Source of the DNA: Bacteroidales bacterium | GTDB taxonomy: Bacteria > Bacteroidota > Bacteroidia > Bacteroidales > UBA4181 | Direction: 5' to 3' | Length of the DNA stretch: 7,050 bases | Assembly: GCA_031264715.1 (NCBI GenBank) | Contig: JAISDP010000230.1 | Coordinates: forward strand, 1-7,050 | Part shown: piece by piece, positions 1 to 6,659 of the stretch | How positions within the stretch are numbered: position 1 is the first letter of the stretch | How the letters are laid out: every line of letters starts with the position of its first letter | Notes under the pieces: model-generated | What the model saw: only the letters and a program-made list of their open reading frames with translations | Told to the model about the DNA's origin: nothing | Database searches by the model: none | Position numbers and translations under genes: made by a program

Positions 1-149
1 TTTTTAACTTTTTCCTTTTCGCTTTGCCCAATATTCCGCTGCTCACGAATACCGGTAACATAAAATCCCTTTCCGAAATCGCGATGAAGTTCACATTGCG
101 ACAGGTCAATGTCAATGATCTCCACACTACTCCCGTGGTAGACTCTCAT
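1..149 (-). pseudogene. DUF3990 family protein, N-terminal part, apparent frameshift, cut by the window edge
   Basis: From the ATG at 149 the minus strand reads MRVYHGSSVEIIDIDLSQCE and continues with a DFGKGFYVT segment, then REQ. This is the typical N-terminus of DUF3990, which I recall as having an ADP-ribosyltransferase-like fold and often sitting in toxin-antitoxin-like settings. After REQ the frame loses family likeness (RNIGQSEKEKVK). Stepping back one base at about 39-41 gives AEYWAKRKGKS, which is what the family shows after EQ, and then a TAA at 4-6. So one base seems to be missing, and even the restored frame stops far short of a normal length (well over 100 residues). The original frame stays open to the window edge. 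An in-frame ATG ATG at 171-176 would add MMLQKWRFT, but YHGS close to the start favours 149. No DUF3791-like partner is seen upstream. A sequencing error is an alternative. Family call fairly sure, pseudogene call less so. Confidence 0.65.
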
Positions 150-165
150 CGTAAACCGCCATTTT

Positions 166-188
166 TGTAACATCATAAAACTGTTACA
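166..188. repeat. Short inverted repeat ahead of the DUF3990 start
   Basis: TGTAACA (166-172) and TGTTACA (182-188) are perfect 7-base inverted arms around a 9-base loop. The hairpin covers the ATG ATG at 171-176 and lies just upstream of the preferred start at 149. There is no U-tract after it on the minus strand, so it is not a terminator for the gene to its right. It could be an operator or a leader hairpin, or chance. Confidence 0.35.
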
Positions 189-190
189 TG

Positions 191-219
191 AACCGGTAAA
201 AATTTTTGACTTACCGGTT
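191..219. terminator. Hairpin at the 3' end of the SPOR gene, weak terminator candidate
   Basis: AACCGGTAA (191-199) and TTACCGGTT (211-219) are perfect 9-base inverted arms with an 11-base A/T-rich loop. The arm at 211-219 contains the TAA stop (211-213) and the last two codons of the SPOR gene. On the minus strand no clear U-run follows the second arm (CATGTAACAGTTTT), so termination would be inefficient or the hairpin may mainly protect the transcript end. The inverted repeat is directly visible; its function is inferred. Confidence 0.4.
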
Positions 220-762
220 TTCCAGCACCCAGGCATTGGCGCAGCCCTCTAAATCCTTAACGCTGTACGTGTCGTTGTAAGCCGTGTGGATATTGTCGTA
301 ATGACCTGCCGATACGCGATAAAGCTCCAGTTCTTCAAAATAGACCGTTTCGAGTTTGATGTCTTTCCTTGTGTTTTGCACCATCCTGTCGGCATTGCTT
401 TGGTTGCGGAAGCTGCCCACGATGATGTAGTATCCCTTGGGCGCCGATGAAGATGATTCCTGTTTCACAACAATATCTTCGACGGGAGGAACTTCGATTT
501 CCGGTTCGCTGAGGACTTCGCCGTCCGGATTTTGGGCTGTTGTATCCGCCGGCGGCGTATTCTCAAGAATGATAGCTTCCAGCGGCGATTTTTGAAGATA
601 CTTCTGGAGATACGGGAGACCGAAAAAATATCCGGCGGCAATGAGCGCAAGAACTGCAATAACAATGATGATTCCTATGGCAGCGCCATTGGAACCGGTC
701 GATTTTTTCGGGGCTTGCACCGGGGGCCTTTGGCCGGGGCGGGGTCTATTTACGGGAGGCAT
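211..762 (-). CDS. Single-pass inner-membrane protein with C-terminal SPOR domain
   Basis: A 183-residue protein with a short Pro/Arg-rich cytoplasmic N-terminus (1-26, MPPVNRPRPGQRPP), one strong transmembrane helix at about 27-48 (AAIGIIIVIAVLALIAAGYF), a Pro/Glu-rich periplasmic linker (about 60-108) and a SPOR domain (about 110-183). The SPOR signature begins YYIIVGSFRNQSNADRMV and continues with LYRVSAGHYDN and a final ANAWVL strand. SPOR domains bind glycan strands stripped of stem peptides, mostly at division or remodelling sites; that role is family knowledge. There is no cleavable signal; the topology is inferred as N-in, C-out. It starts 29 bases after the PorP/SprF gene on the same strand, with an A-rich leader and only a weak purine stretch (AAAGAAA), so it is probably the last gene of the operon. 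A generic SPOR protein riding along by chance is the alternative. Confidence 0.93.
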   Translation of the reverse strand: MPPVNRPRPGQRPPVQAPKKSTGSNGAAIGIIIVIAVLALIAAGYFFGLPYLQKYLQKSPLEAIILENTPPADTTAQNPDGEVLSEPEIEVPPVEDIVVKQESSSSAPKGYYIIVGSFRNQSNADRMVQNTRKDIKLETVYFEELELYRVSAGHYDNIHTAYNDTYSVKDLEGCANAWVLENR

Positions 763-791
763 ATTGATTTCTTTGAAAGGGTAATAAATTC

Positions 792-1781
792 TTATTCTTC
801 GATAAAACGCGGCGATTTGGTATTGATGACTCTCTTCGGTTTTCCTATTTTGAACGAAAGCATGATCTCATGCGAATTTTTGGCCAACGATGCAGCGCTT
901 CCCATCGAATAGTCGTACGAATATCCGAGCCGTACAAATCCGATCTGCATGCCGATCATCCCGGCAACGGCGTTATCGGGCCGGAACATGGCGCCGATCC
1001 AGTACTTTTTGAGCAACATTCCCGTAAGGCTGAAATCGACAAAGTACGCTTCGTCGAAATTGGTTCCGCGCACGCCGGCAATCAGGTCGAACGACTCGCC
1101 CACGGGCTGCTTGTAGCTGACGTATCCGAAATACTGCTGCGACAGCTTTAAAGTGGTTGCAGCATCGGGCAGGCGGGCGATATGCGTTACCGAGGCGCCA
1201 AACAGGAAGCGCTGCGAACTCAGCTCGATGCCGAAATCGAAATCGGGATCCAGCTGGCTTTTCTTTTCGAGGGTCGCTAACAGGGGATCGGCTGTATCGA
1301 TGTAAAAATGCCCGGACGGATCGAAGGTATTTTGAAGAATCCCTGCCGACAATCCCAGCGACAGCAGCCATTTTTCGCCCAGGTTGACGTGATAGGCGTA
1401 AGCCAGCTTGGCGTTGATGAGCCGGTTGCCGATTCCGGTTTCGTCGTGCGTGGCGGTTAATCCCAGCCCCGAACGGATCCGCTGGAAATAGTTATGGATG
1501 TTGAGCGTTTGCGTGAGCGGCGCATTGTCGAAGCCTGTCCATTGCCGGCGGGCCAGCACAAAGATGTCGATATTGTCCGAGTTGCCGGTGGCCGCCGGAT
1601 TTTGATTGATCCGCGAAAGCCACTGCTGGGTCAGCAGCACATCATTTTGCGCCGAGACGCGCGTTCCCGCCATCAGCGCCAAAACGACCGCTAAAACGAC
1701 GCCTCGAAATTCCCGAAAGGGCGCTTTTTGTGCTCTGCCATTCTCTCCCCGGAAGACTGTTTCAAAATTTTTCATATCCAT
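792..1781 (-). CDS. PorP/SprF family type IX secretion outer-membrane protein
   Basis: 329 residues, usual length for the family. The mature N-terminus has the family hallmarks: LTQQWLSRINQNPAATG (about 50-66), RRQWTGFDNAPLTQTLNIH (78-96) and the HDETGIGNR turn (112-120). Alternating beta-strands follow, ending in SHEIMLSFKIG (303-313). This fits a transmembrane beta-barrel in the outer membrane. In F. johnsoniae SprF is needed for secretion of the type B cargo SprB, and PorP is a T9SS component in Porphyromonas gingivalis. Because it is encoded next to a type B cargo, the SprF-like partner role is more likely than core PorP. The signal peptide has a hydrophobic core at about 28-39 and probable cleavage near SAQ (43-45). 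The n-region before it is unusually long (27 residues), and I see no better in-frame start. The ATG lies 5 bases after the stop of the OmpA-like gene, so translational coupling is likely. Confidence 0.95.
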   Translation of the reverse strand: MDMKNFETVFRGENGRAQKAPFREFRGVVLAVVLALMAGTRVSAQNDVLLTQQWLSRINQNPAATGNSDNIDIFVLARRQWTGFDNAPLTQTLNIHNYFQRIRSGLGLTATHDETGIGNRLINAKLAYAYHVNLGEKWLLSLGLSAGILQNTFDPSGHFYIDTADPLLATLEKKSQLDPDFDFGIELSSQRFLFGASVTHIARLPDAATTLKLSQQYFGYVSYKQPVGESFDLIAGVRGTNFDEAYFVDFSLTGMLLKKYWIGAMFRPDNAVAGMIGMQIGFVRLGYSYDYSMGSAASLAKNSHEIMLSFKIGKPKRVINTKSPRFIEE

Positions 1782-1786
1782 ATACT

Positions 1787-3505
1787 CTAAAGATCAACAC
1801 GAATAACGACACGTCTGTTCAACCGGTATTCCTCTTCGGTGGAAGCATTCGGGACGGCCGGCTTTCCGTCGCCGAAGCCTTCGATCCTCAGCATCGCCGG
1901 ATTGACGCCGCGGTCAACCAGCCGGTCGTAGATATACTGTGCGCGCTTTTCGGACAGTTCCCGGTTGAAAGGCGTATTGCCCCGGTCGTCGGCATAACCC
2001 TCGATGACATACTTCACGGTCGGGCTGCTCTTCATCAGGCCGGCAATATTTTCATACATTTCCCTGTATTCGCGTTGCGGCACGAAGAGGTTGAAATCGT
2101 AATAGAACGTTCCGATTCCTTCCTGCGGCCTGCGAACCGGTTCTTTTACAGGCGGCGTTTCCGTTACAGGCGGTTCCGTCACAACGGGCTGCTTTGGTTC
2201 GGGTTCGGGTTCGGCCTGTACGGGTTCGGGTTCTTTCACTTCTTCCTTTTCCTCGGGCAGGGCGGGAGCGGGGAGATCCTTTTTGCTGAAGATATAAATA
2301 TCGTCGCTTTTCGTGATGTTGCGCGACGATATCAGCAAGCCGTTTTCACCGAAAGAGATCAGGTTAAAATCGTCTGCGCCGCTGTTGAACGGACGTCCCA
2401 GATTTTCGGCATTGCCGAGGCGGTCGCCATCCATGCCCGCCGAAAAAATATCCAGCCCGCCGAAACCGGGATGTCCGTCGGATGAAAAATAAAGCAGCCG
2501 GTCATTTTCGATGAATGGAAACTCGTCCCTTCCCGGCGTATTTATTTGCGGGCCGGCATTAACCGGTTCCGACCACTGGCTTTCCGAAAGGCGGTCGGCA
2601 TACCAGATGTCGGTTTTCCCGTGTCCGCCGGGTGCATTGGATGTGAAATACAGCCGCGAGCCGCCTTTTGCAAGCGCGGGATGCGCCATGTCGTGCTGAT
2701 CATTGATCAGGAACGGTTCGGGCTTTTCCCATTTCCTGCGGTTGAATTTGCTCCGGTAAATGCCGCAGCGCCCGCTTTTGGGGTCGCACATGGTCATATA
2801 CATATAGCTGGTGAGCGAGTCGAATGCAAAAACGCCCGTATTGTAATAGGTTTTCATGAAGGCGCTTTCCTTTTGGGGCTTTACCAGCTCGTCCTTTTCG
2901 AGCTTTGCCGAATACACTTCGGTGAACCCCAGTCCGGTTCGGGGGTCTATGTCGCGTCCCTTCGTGGCTGCGCGCGAGAAGAAAACCTCTCCCGAAGCCG
3001 GCGAAATACCGTATTCGCTGCCGTCGGTGTTGATTTTCGACGAGCGCAGCTTAATCCCGTCATTCGGGCTGGGATGCGCCAGGGCATATTCGCACGAGGC
3101 GATGTACCGTTTCACATCGGCATAGTTAGAATCGATTTTAAGACATTCGAGGAAGGATGCCAGGGCGTCGTCGTATTTTTCCTGCTTTTGCAGCGCAAGT
3201 CCGCTGATGCAGTACACGGCGGCAGTCTGATAACCGTGCGTGACGCTTTTTTTGAGCCAGTTCGCCGCCTCCCTCGGCTTGTTGAGGTAATAATAGCTCA
3301 TGCCGATATGACCTTCGATCAGCGCCTGTTCCGGACGCGGTATTTTCTTTTTGTTGAGCGCCTTTTCGTATTCGGGTATGGCAAGCGCATATTCGCGCTT
3401 ATCGAAATACTGCTGCGCCTTCGATTTCGATTGCGCCGAACTTCCGGCGATGTTCGCCAGTGCAAGCATCGTGATGCCGGTAAAAATGATAATCAGTCTT
3501 TTCAT
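1787..3505 (-). CDS. PorE-like TPR / beta-propeller / OmpA-like peptidoglycan-binding protein
   Basis: 572 residues from the chosen ATG. In order: signal peptide (MKRLIIIFTGITML, cleavage near SSA at about 24); three TPR units (about 29-51, 61-89, 96-125); a WD40-like/PD40 propeller (about 153-408) with blades such as RLYFTSNAPGGHGKTDIWYA and LLYFSSDGHPGFGGLDIFSA; a Pro/Glu-rich linker (about 409-462); and an OmpA C-terminal domain (463-572). The latter has GYADDRGNTPFNRELSEKRA and a closing NRRV. D506 and R521 match the Asp/Arg pair that grips diaminopimelate in OmpA domains. The layout matches PorE of P. gingivalis, which links the T9SS to peptidoglycan, but the carboxypeptidase-regulatory-like domain is absent. 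So it is more likely a cassette-specific paralogue than core PorE. An in-frame ATG at 3511 exists, but AAAGGA at 3512-3517 sits directly against it and 6 bases from the ATG at 3505. It lies between the cargo gene and the PorP/SprF gene. Confidence 0.94.
   Translation of the reverse strand: MKRLIIIFTGITMLALANIAGSSAQSKSKAQQYFDKREYALAIPEYEKALNKKKIPRPEQALIEGHIGMSYYYLNKPREAANWLKKSVTHGYQTAAVYCISGLALQKQEKYDDALASFLECLKIDSNYADVKRYIASCEYALAHPSPNDGIKLRSSKINTDGSEYGISPASGEVFFSRAATKGRDIDPRTGLGFTEVYSAKLEKDELVKPQKESAFMKTYYNTGVFAFDSLTSYMYMTMCDPKSGRCGIYRSKFNRRKWEKPEPFLINDQHDMAHPALAKGGSRLYFTSNAPGGHGKTDIWYADRLSESQWSEPVNAGPQINTPGRDEFPFIENDRLLYFSSDGHPGFGGLDIFSAGMDGDRLGNAENLGRPFNSGADDFNLISFGENGLLISSRNITKSDDIYIFSKKDLPAPALPEEKEEVKEPEPVQAEPEPEPKQPVVTEPPVTETPPVKEPVRRPQEGIGTFYYDFNLFVPQREYREMYENIAGLMKSSPTVKYVIEGYADDRGNTPFNRELSEKRAQYIYDRLVDRGVNPAMLRIEGFGDGKPAVPNASTEEEYRLNRRVVIRVDL
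2196..2233. repeat. GGGTTC hexamer tract encoding the Glu-Pro linker
   Basis: On the plus strand GGTTCG-type hexamers run in tandem at 2196-2214 and again at 2222-2233. On the coding strand they encode EPEPEP and PEPV in the linker between the propeller and the OmpA domain. Such short in-frame hexamers can gain or lose units by slippage, changing linker length by two residues at a time without breaking the frame. Possible length variation is inference. Confidence 0.6.
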
Positions 3506-3511
3506 GGACAT

Positions 3512-3517
3512 TCCTTT
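3512..3517 (-). promoter_or_regulatory. Ribosome binding site that decides the OmpA-like gene start
   Basis: The minus strand reads AAAGGA-ATGTCC-ATG here. The purine-rich AAAGGA is placed 6 bases before the ATG at 3505 and has no spacing to the ATG at 3511. This favours the downstream start, which also gives a more ordinary signal peptide beginning MKRL. Bacteroidota often do without such sites, so this is supporting evidence only. Confidence 0.55.
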
Positions 3518-3532
3518 CGCGTGTCGGTGAAA

Positions 3533-6500
3533 TTATGGTTTGTAAAGCTGGATGGTTCCTTTTTTCTTATATCCTTCGGGGAAAGTGATGATGTAGAAAT
3601 AAACAGCCGGCCGGACAATCTGTCCCCGGTAGCGGCCATCCCAGCCATTATCCCCCTTATAGACCAAAGTCCCGTTCCTGTCGTATATCTCTACGGGATA
3701 GCCTTCCATAAAGACGTCATTATATCCGTCGCCATTGGGCGTAAAGATCGTGGGCGACTGATAGTTTTTGACTTCGGCGCTGGCGAGGGCCGTGCAACTG
3801 TTGGCATCTTTCACTTCGAAACTGTATATGCCCGCATCCAGGCCGGTATAGCCGGTTTGATCGCCCTGGGGACTGTTGTCCATATAGTATGTATACGGGG
3901 GCGTTCCGCCGCTTGCCGTCAGGACGATTTCGCCGTCATCGCGCTTCTCAAGGTGATGTCTTACTTCGGCGGCCAGCGTAACCGATTCGGGATTGGTTAA
4001 GGTAATGCCGTATGTTGCAAAACAATGATCCGATCCTTCTATCACCACGTCGTATTTTCCCGCGCCGAGACCTGTAACGTCGGCTTCCGTTGCCGTAAAC
4101 GGTTCGTCGTCCTTTGTCCAGACGTAAGTGAGCGGGCCGGCACCGCCGCTCGCCGCGATGTGTATTTCACCGTTTTCGATGCCGTAGCACTGGGGTTCTT
4201 TGGCGGATGTTCCGGTAATATTCGGCGGATCGGATTCGGCGGAAAATACCGCGAGGACGGTTTCGCCGGGATATGCCCTGCCGAGGTAGTTGTTAACGGT
4301 GGCTACGGCTACATCGACGGAAGCCGTTAAGGTCCTGCCGGCCGGCTGATCCGGATGTACCGCATACTCGGCCACAAACACAGACATGTTGTTGCCGCTT
4401 GTCCATTCCGTTTTGACAGGCGTTATGAATCCCTCCGGATCGAAGTTCGGGAACGAGATGATGTCGTTCTTCGTTTCGTCCATGGGCTGGTTGAATCCCA
4501 CAGTGATCACCAGTTGCGATGAACTGCAATTGATGATCGGCAAATTGGGCGTGGCAGTCACCACAAAATCGAGCATGTCTACCACCAGCAAATTTGCGGC
4601 ATCGCTTTTGGCCTGTACATTCCCGTTCGTATTTCTGGCCTCGCTTGCGGTGATCAGCACCTGTCGCTGTTCGCCCTGATCAACCACCGTGTAGCTGACA
4701 ACGCAGGTTCTCGGATTGTCCCACCGGAACGTTTTGCCGGTAAATGTGCGTGCGAAATCGTTGAAATTGCCGAATGTAATATTGGGTTCGGAGGAAATAT
4801 TCATATCGGTATCGTACACGAGCGTAATGTCAAGCGTGGCTGTCCCGTCCAGCACCACGGCAGGAGTAAAGGTCACCACGCACGAAGGCGCAAGGAAATC
4901 AATCGTGAACACATCAGCCGCTTTGACCGCGGTCATCGTTTCGCCGTCGGCATTTTTAGCGCCGCTCACGGTGACGTCAATATCCCGTATTTCCACTTTC
5001 TTTGTTTTGTCCAGGTCGTATTCCACCGTCCAGGTTTTGTCGTCTACCCATCCCGCACTGTTTGCCCTGGGCGTGATGGCGCCCTGCATGTCGGAGGGGT
5101 CGAAAGCAATGACCGGCGTCGACGTCTGATCCATGTTTACATTGAATAGGAGCGTCAGTTTGGCGTTCGAGCTGCTGCTCTGGATCGTTGACGGATTCAT
5201 GCTTACCGAGACATCCGTGTCGCGCTGGTCGACGGTAAACGGCCGGTTTGCCTCTTCCTGTACATTTCCGGCAACATCCGCGGCGCCGCTTACCTTTATA
5301 TTGGCGGCCGGAACGTATACTCCCGGCGGAGTTCTTGAAACAGTGAAAACGGCGGTATAAATTTTCCCGGTTGCATCCCAGCTTCCGGTCGGCGGCGTCC
5401 CCTCGAAAACGGCGCGCGCTTCCAGAGGCGCTATCGTGAGCGTGGGCGCGGCAGACGACATTTCTTCACTGTAGGTCAGGGTAACAGTCCAGGTCGTGGT
5501 CGTTTTGGAAACATTCGGCGCGGTAATCTGGCACTCCGGCGACGCAAAGTCGATCATGAAAGAGCCTTTGCTCTCCTCAACGCCTTCCCCGGCGATGTCT
5601 TTTGCGCCCGATACGGTTACTTCCACAGGATCATTTTGCGTGGAGGCGGTAACCGTGTAATTGCGGGTGTACACCGTTCCATCATTCGACCACGCCGCTG
5701 TTTCCTCTGTTAACGATGCCGTAACGTCTTTGTCGAAGGCGACGGAAGGAACGGTAGCTTCCTGCATCTTTCCGGAATAGGTTGTTTTGACGCCAAAAGT
5801 CGTCGACTGGTTGTTAACATGGGCGCCTCCGTCAGACACAAAACTCACAATCCCTACCGTCCGCGACATTTCGATCTTAATGCTTCCCGTTGCCTGGTTT
5901 TGTGCATTTCCGGCTTTATCATATCCATCCGTTACCGAAATATTTATCGTTTCGTGTTGCTGGCTGGCAGGAAGAATCGGGTAGGTAACCACATAATCAT
6001 TTCCCGACCAGACGGTGGAAGGCGGCGCGCCGCCCAATGTTTCGGTTACGTCTGTCTTGAACGCTATGACAGGCACTTTGTTTGTATCCATTGCTTCATC
6101 GTACCTGACGGTGATCACAAAACTCCCTGTGGTTTGTGGCGTAATCGTGGGAGGACTACAATCGACTGCAAAGCAAACAGGCCTTTTTTTGTCGACATGA
6201 AAAAGCGGCGATTTACACGAAATATCTGCTCCTCCTGTTGTTTTGGCCGTTACTTCGGCATATACATCATACTTGTTGTTTGAATCGCTAAATGAAGCTA
6301 CCGTATATCCAATGCTGCATGATTGGTGATCAGACGCCCATACAAAAGTCGGCCCTCCGCTAAACGCAAAATCAATGTTTGGGGAAAAAACGACATCAAT
6401 GGTATTTTGATCCATTTCCTGCCCAAAATTGACCTTTAGCGTAAAAGAGGTAATGCCATTATTGATATTTATATTTCCCTGCCTACTGGTTTCGATTGTG

Positions 6501-6598
6501 ATGTTGCATGACTGTGCCCGTGCTGTTTGAGGCGAAAGGCATAAAACAAAAAGCAGCAGGAGCGTCAACCGAAAGAGAACCTCCTTAAATTGTTCCAT
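3533..6598 (-). CDS. Secreted Ig-like repeat / SprB-repeat surface protein with T9SS type B sorting domain
   Basis: 1021 residues from the ATG at 6598: signal peptide (1-28; FRLTLLLLFVLCLSPQTARA, cleavage before QSC), seven tandem Ig-like repeats of 105-116 residues (about 30-792), two SprB-like repeats (about 793-945) and a compact gliding-motility-associated/CHU_C type B sorting domain (about 946-1021). The sorting domain shows TPNGDGYNDVF (953-963), VEIYDRNG, GWDG (985-988), VYFYII and KKGTIQL (1012-1018). Such domains direct export across the outer membrane by the type IX system, often with a PorP/SprF partner, and one is encoded two genes downstream. The likely role is a cell-surface or released adhesin; no enzyme domain or ligand site was recognised. 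The frame extends upstream to a TTG at 6652, but that lies at the predicted transcription start and would bury the signal peptide, so 6598 is preferred. First gene of the operon. Secretion route sure; function unknown. Confidence 0.95.
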   Translation of the reverse strand: MEQFKEVLFRLTLLLLFVLCLSPQTARAQSCNITIETSRQGNININNGITSFTLKVNFGQEMDQNTIDVVFSPNIDFAFSGGPTFVWASDHQSCSIGYTVASFSDSNNKYDVYAEVTAKTTGGADISCKSPLFHVDKKRPVCFAVDCSPPTITPQTTGSFVITVRYDEAMDTNKVPVIAFKTDVTETLGGAPPSTVWSGNDYVVTYPILPASQQHETINISVTDGYDKAGNAQNQATGSIKIEMSRTVGIVSFVSDGGAHVNNQSTTFGVKTTYSGKMQEATVPSVAFDKDVTASLTEETAAWSNDGTVYTRNYTVTASTQNDPVEVTVSGAKDIAGEGVEESKGSFMIDFASPECQITAPNVSKTTTTWTVTLTYSEEMSSAAPTLTIAPLEARAVFEGTPPTGSWDATGKIYTAVFTVSRTPPGVYVPAANIKVSGAADVAGNVQEEANRPFTVDQRDTDVSVSMNPSTIQSSSSNAKLTLLFNVNMDQTSTPVIAFDPSDMQGAITPRANSAGWVDDKTWTVEYDLDKTKKVEIRDIDVTVSGAKNADGETMTAVKAADVFTIDFLAPSCVVTFTPAVVLDGTATLDITLVYDTDMNISSEPNITFGNFNDFARTFTGKTFRWDNPRTCVVSYTVVDQGEQRQVLITASEARNTNGNVQAKSDAANLLVVDMLDFVVTATPNLPIINCSSSQLVITVGFNQPMDETKNDIISFPNFDPEGFITPVKTEWTSGNNMSVFVAEYAVHPDQPAGRTLTASVDVAVATVNNYLGRAYPGETVLAVFSAESDPPNITGTSAKEPQCYGIENGEIHIAASGGAGPLTYVWTKDDEPFTATEADVTGLGAGKYDVVIEGSDHCFATYGITLTNPESVTLAAEVRHHLEKRDDGEIVLTASGGTPPYTYYMDNSPQGDQTGYTGLDAGIYSFEVKDANSCTALASAEVKNYQSPTIFTPNGDGYNDVFMEGYPVEIYDRNGTLVYKGDNGWDGRYRGQIVRPAVYFYIITFPEGYKKKGTIQLYKP
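3536..3763 (-). other. T9SS type B C-terminal sorting domain (gliding motility-associated C-terminal domain)
   Basis: The last 76 residues. The TPNGDG loop is followed almost at once by the VEIYDRNGTLVYKG strand pair, then GWDGRYRG, VYFY and KKGTIQLYKP. The segment between NDVF and VEIYDRNG is only four residues (MEGYP less the V strand), much shorter than in Flavobacterium or Cytophaga examples. This compact form resembles Bacteroidales versions of the domain as I recall them. Confidence 0.9.
3764..4222 (-). repeat. Two SprB-like repeats before the sorting domain
   Basis: Residues about 793-872 and 873-945 carry the SprB pattern: NGEIHIAASGGAGPLTYVWT with LGAGKYDVVIEGSDHC in the first, and DGEIVLTASGGTPPYTYYM with LDAGIYSFEVKDANSC in the second. 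The first copy has Cys804 and Cys859, which could form a disulfide; the second keeps only Cys935. These repeats occur in SprB-type surface filaments and in many other T9SS cargos. Confidence 0.85.
4223..6511 (-). repeat. Seven tandem Ig-like repeats in the surface protein
   Basis: Repeat bounds on the minus strand are about 6511-6179, 6178-5858, 5857-5537, 5536-5216, 5215-4886, 4885-4571 and 4570-4223. The shared pattern is a strand ending in V-T-x-x-Y/F-x-x-x-M-D/x, then P-x-I/V-A-F, a Trp before an x-Y-T/V-x-x-Y strand, then (in repeats 3 to 5) VSGA-x-D/N-x-x-G and a final F-x-I/V-D before the next unit. These features match bacterial Ig-like domains of the VSGAxDxAGN kind found in adhesins. 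The copies are well diverged, so the array is old rather than a recent DNA duplication. Repeat 7 is the most divergent and lacks the VSGA motif. Confidence 0.85.
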
Positions 6599-6659
6599 TT
6601 TTAGATATTTAATAAGACTCCGTATGAGAATGTACTTTATTTTTTGATACAAATAAACG

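Noticed and set aside
1730..2485. Plus-strand open frame of 251 codons antisense to the PorP/SprF start and the OmpA domain
   Set aside because: It covers conserved OmpA-domain codons on the other strand, and its Phe/Gly/Arg-rich runs (RRRFRYRRFR, GFGFGLYGFGFFHFF) are the antisense of the Glu-Pro linker.
2546..4000. Plus-strand open frame of 484 codons across the OmpA-like gene and the start of the surface protein gene
   Set aside because: It lies wholly antisense to two genes with clear domains, crosses their junction, and its translation shows no recognisable domain or sensible composition. It is a frame shadow.
6566..6586. Strong Shine-Dalgarno-like AAGGAGG (6586-6580) inside the surface protein gene, with a TTG 11 bases downstream
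   Set aside because: That start would remove the positively charged n-region of the signal peptide and the spacing is long; the ATG at 6598 is better.
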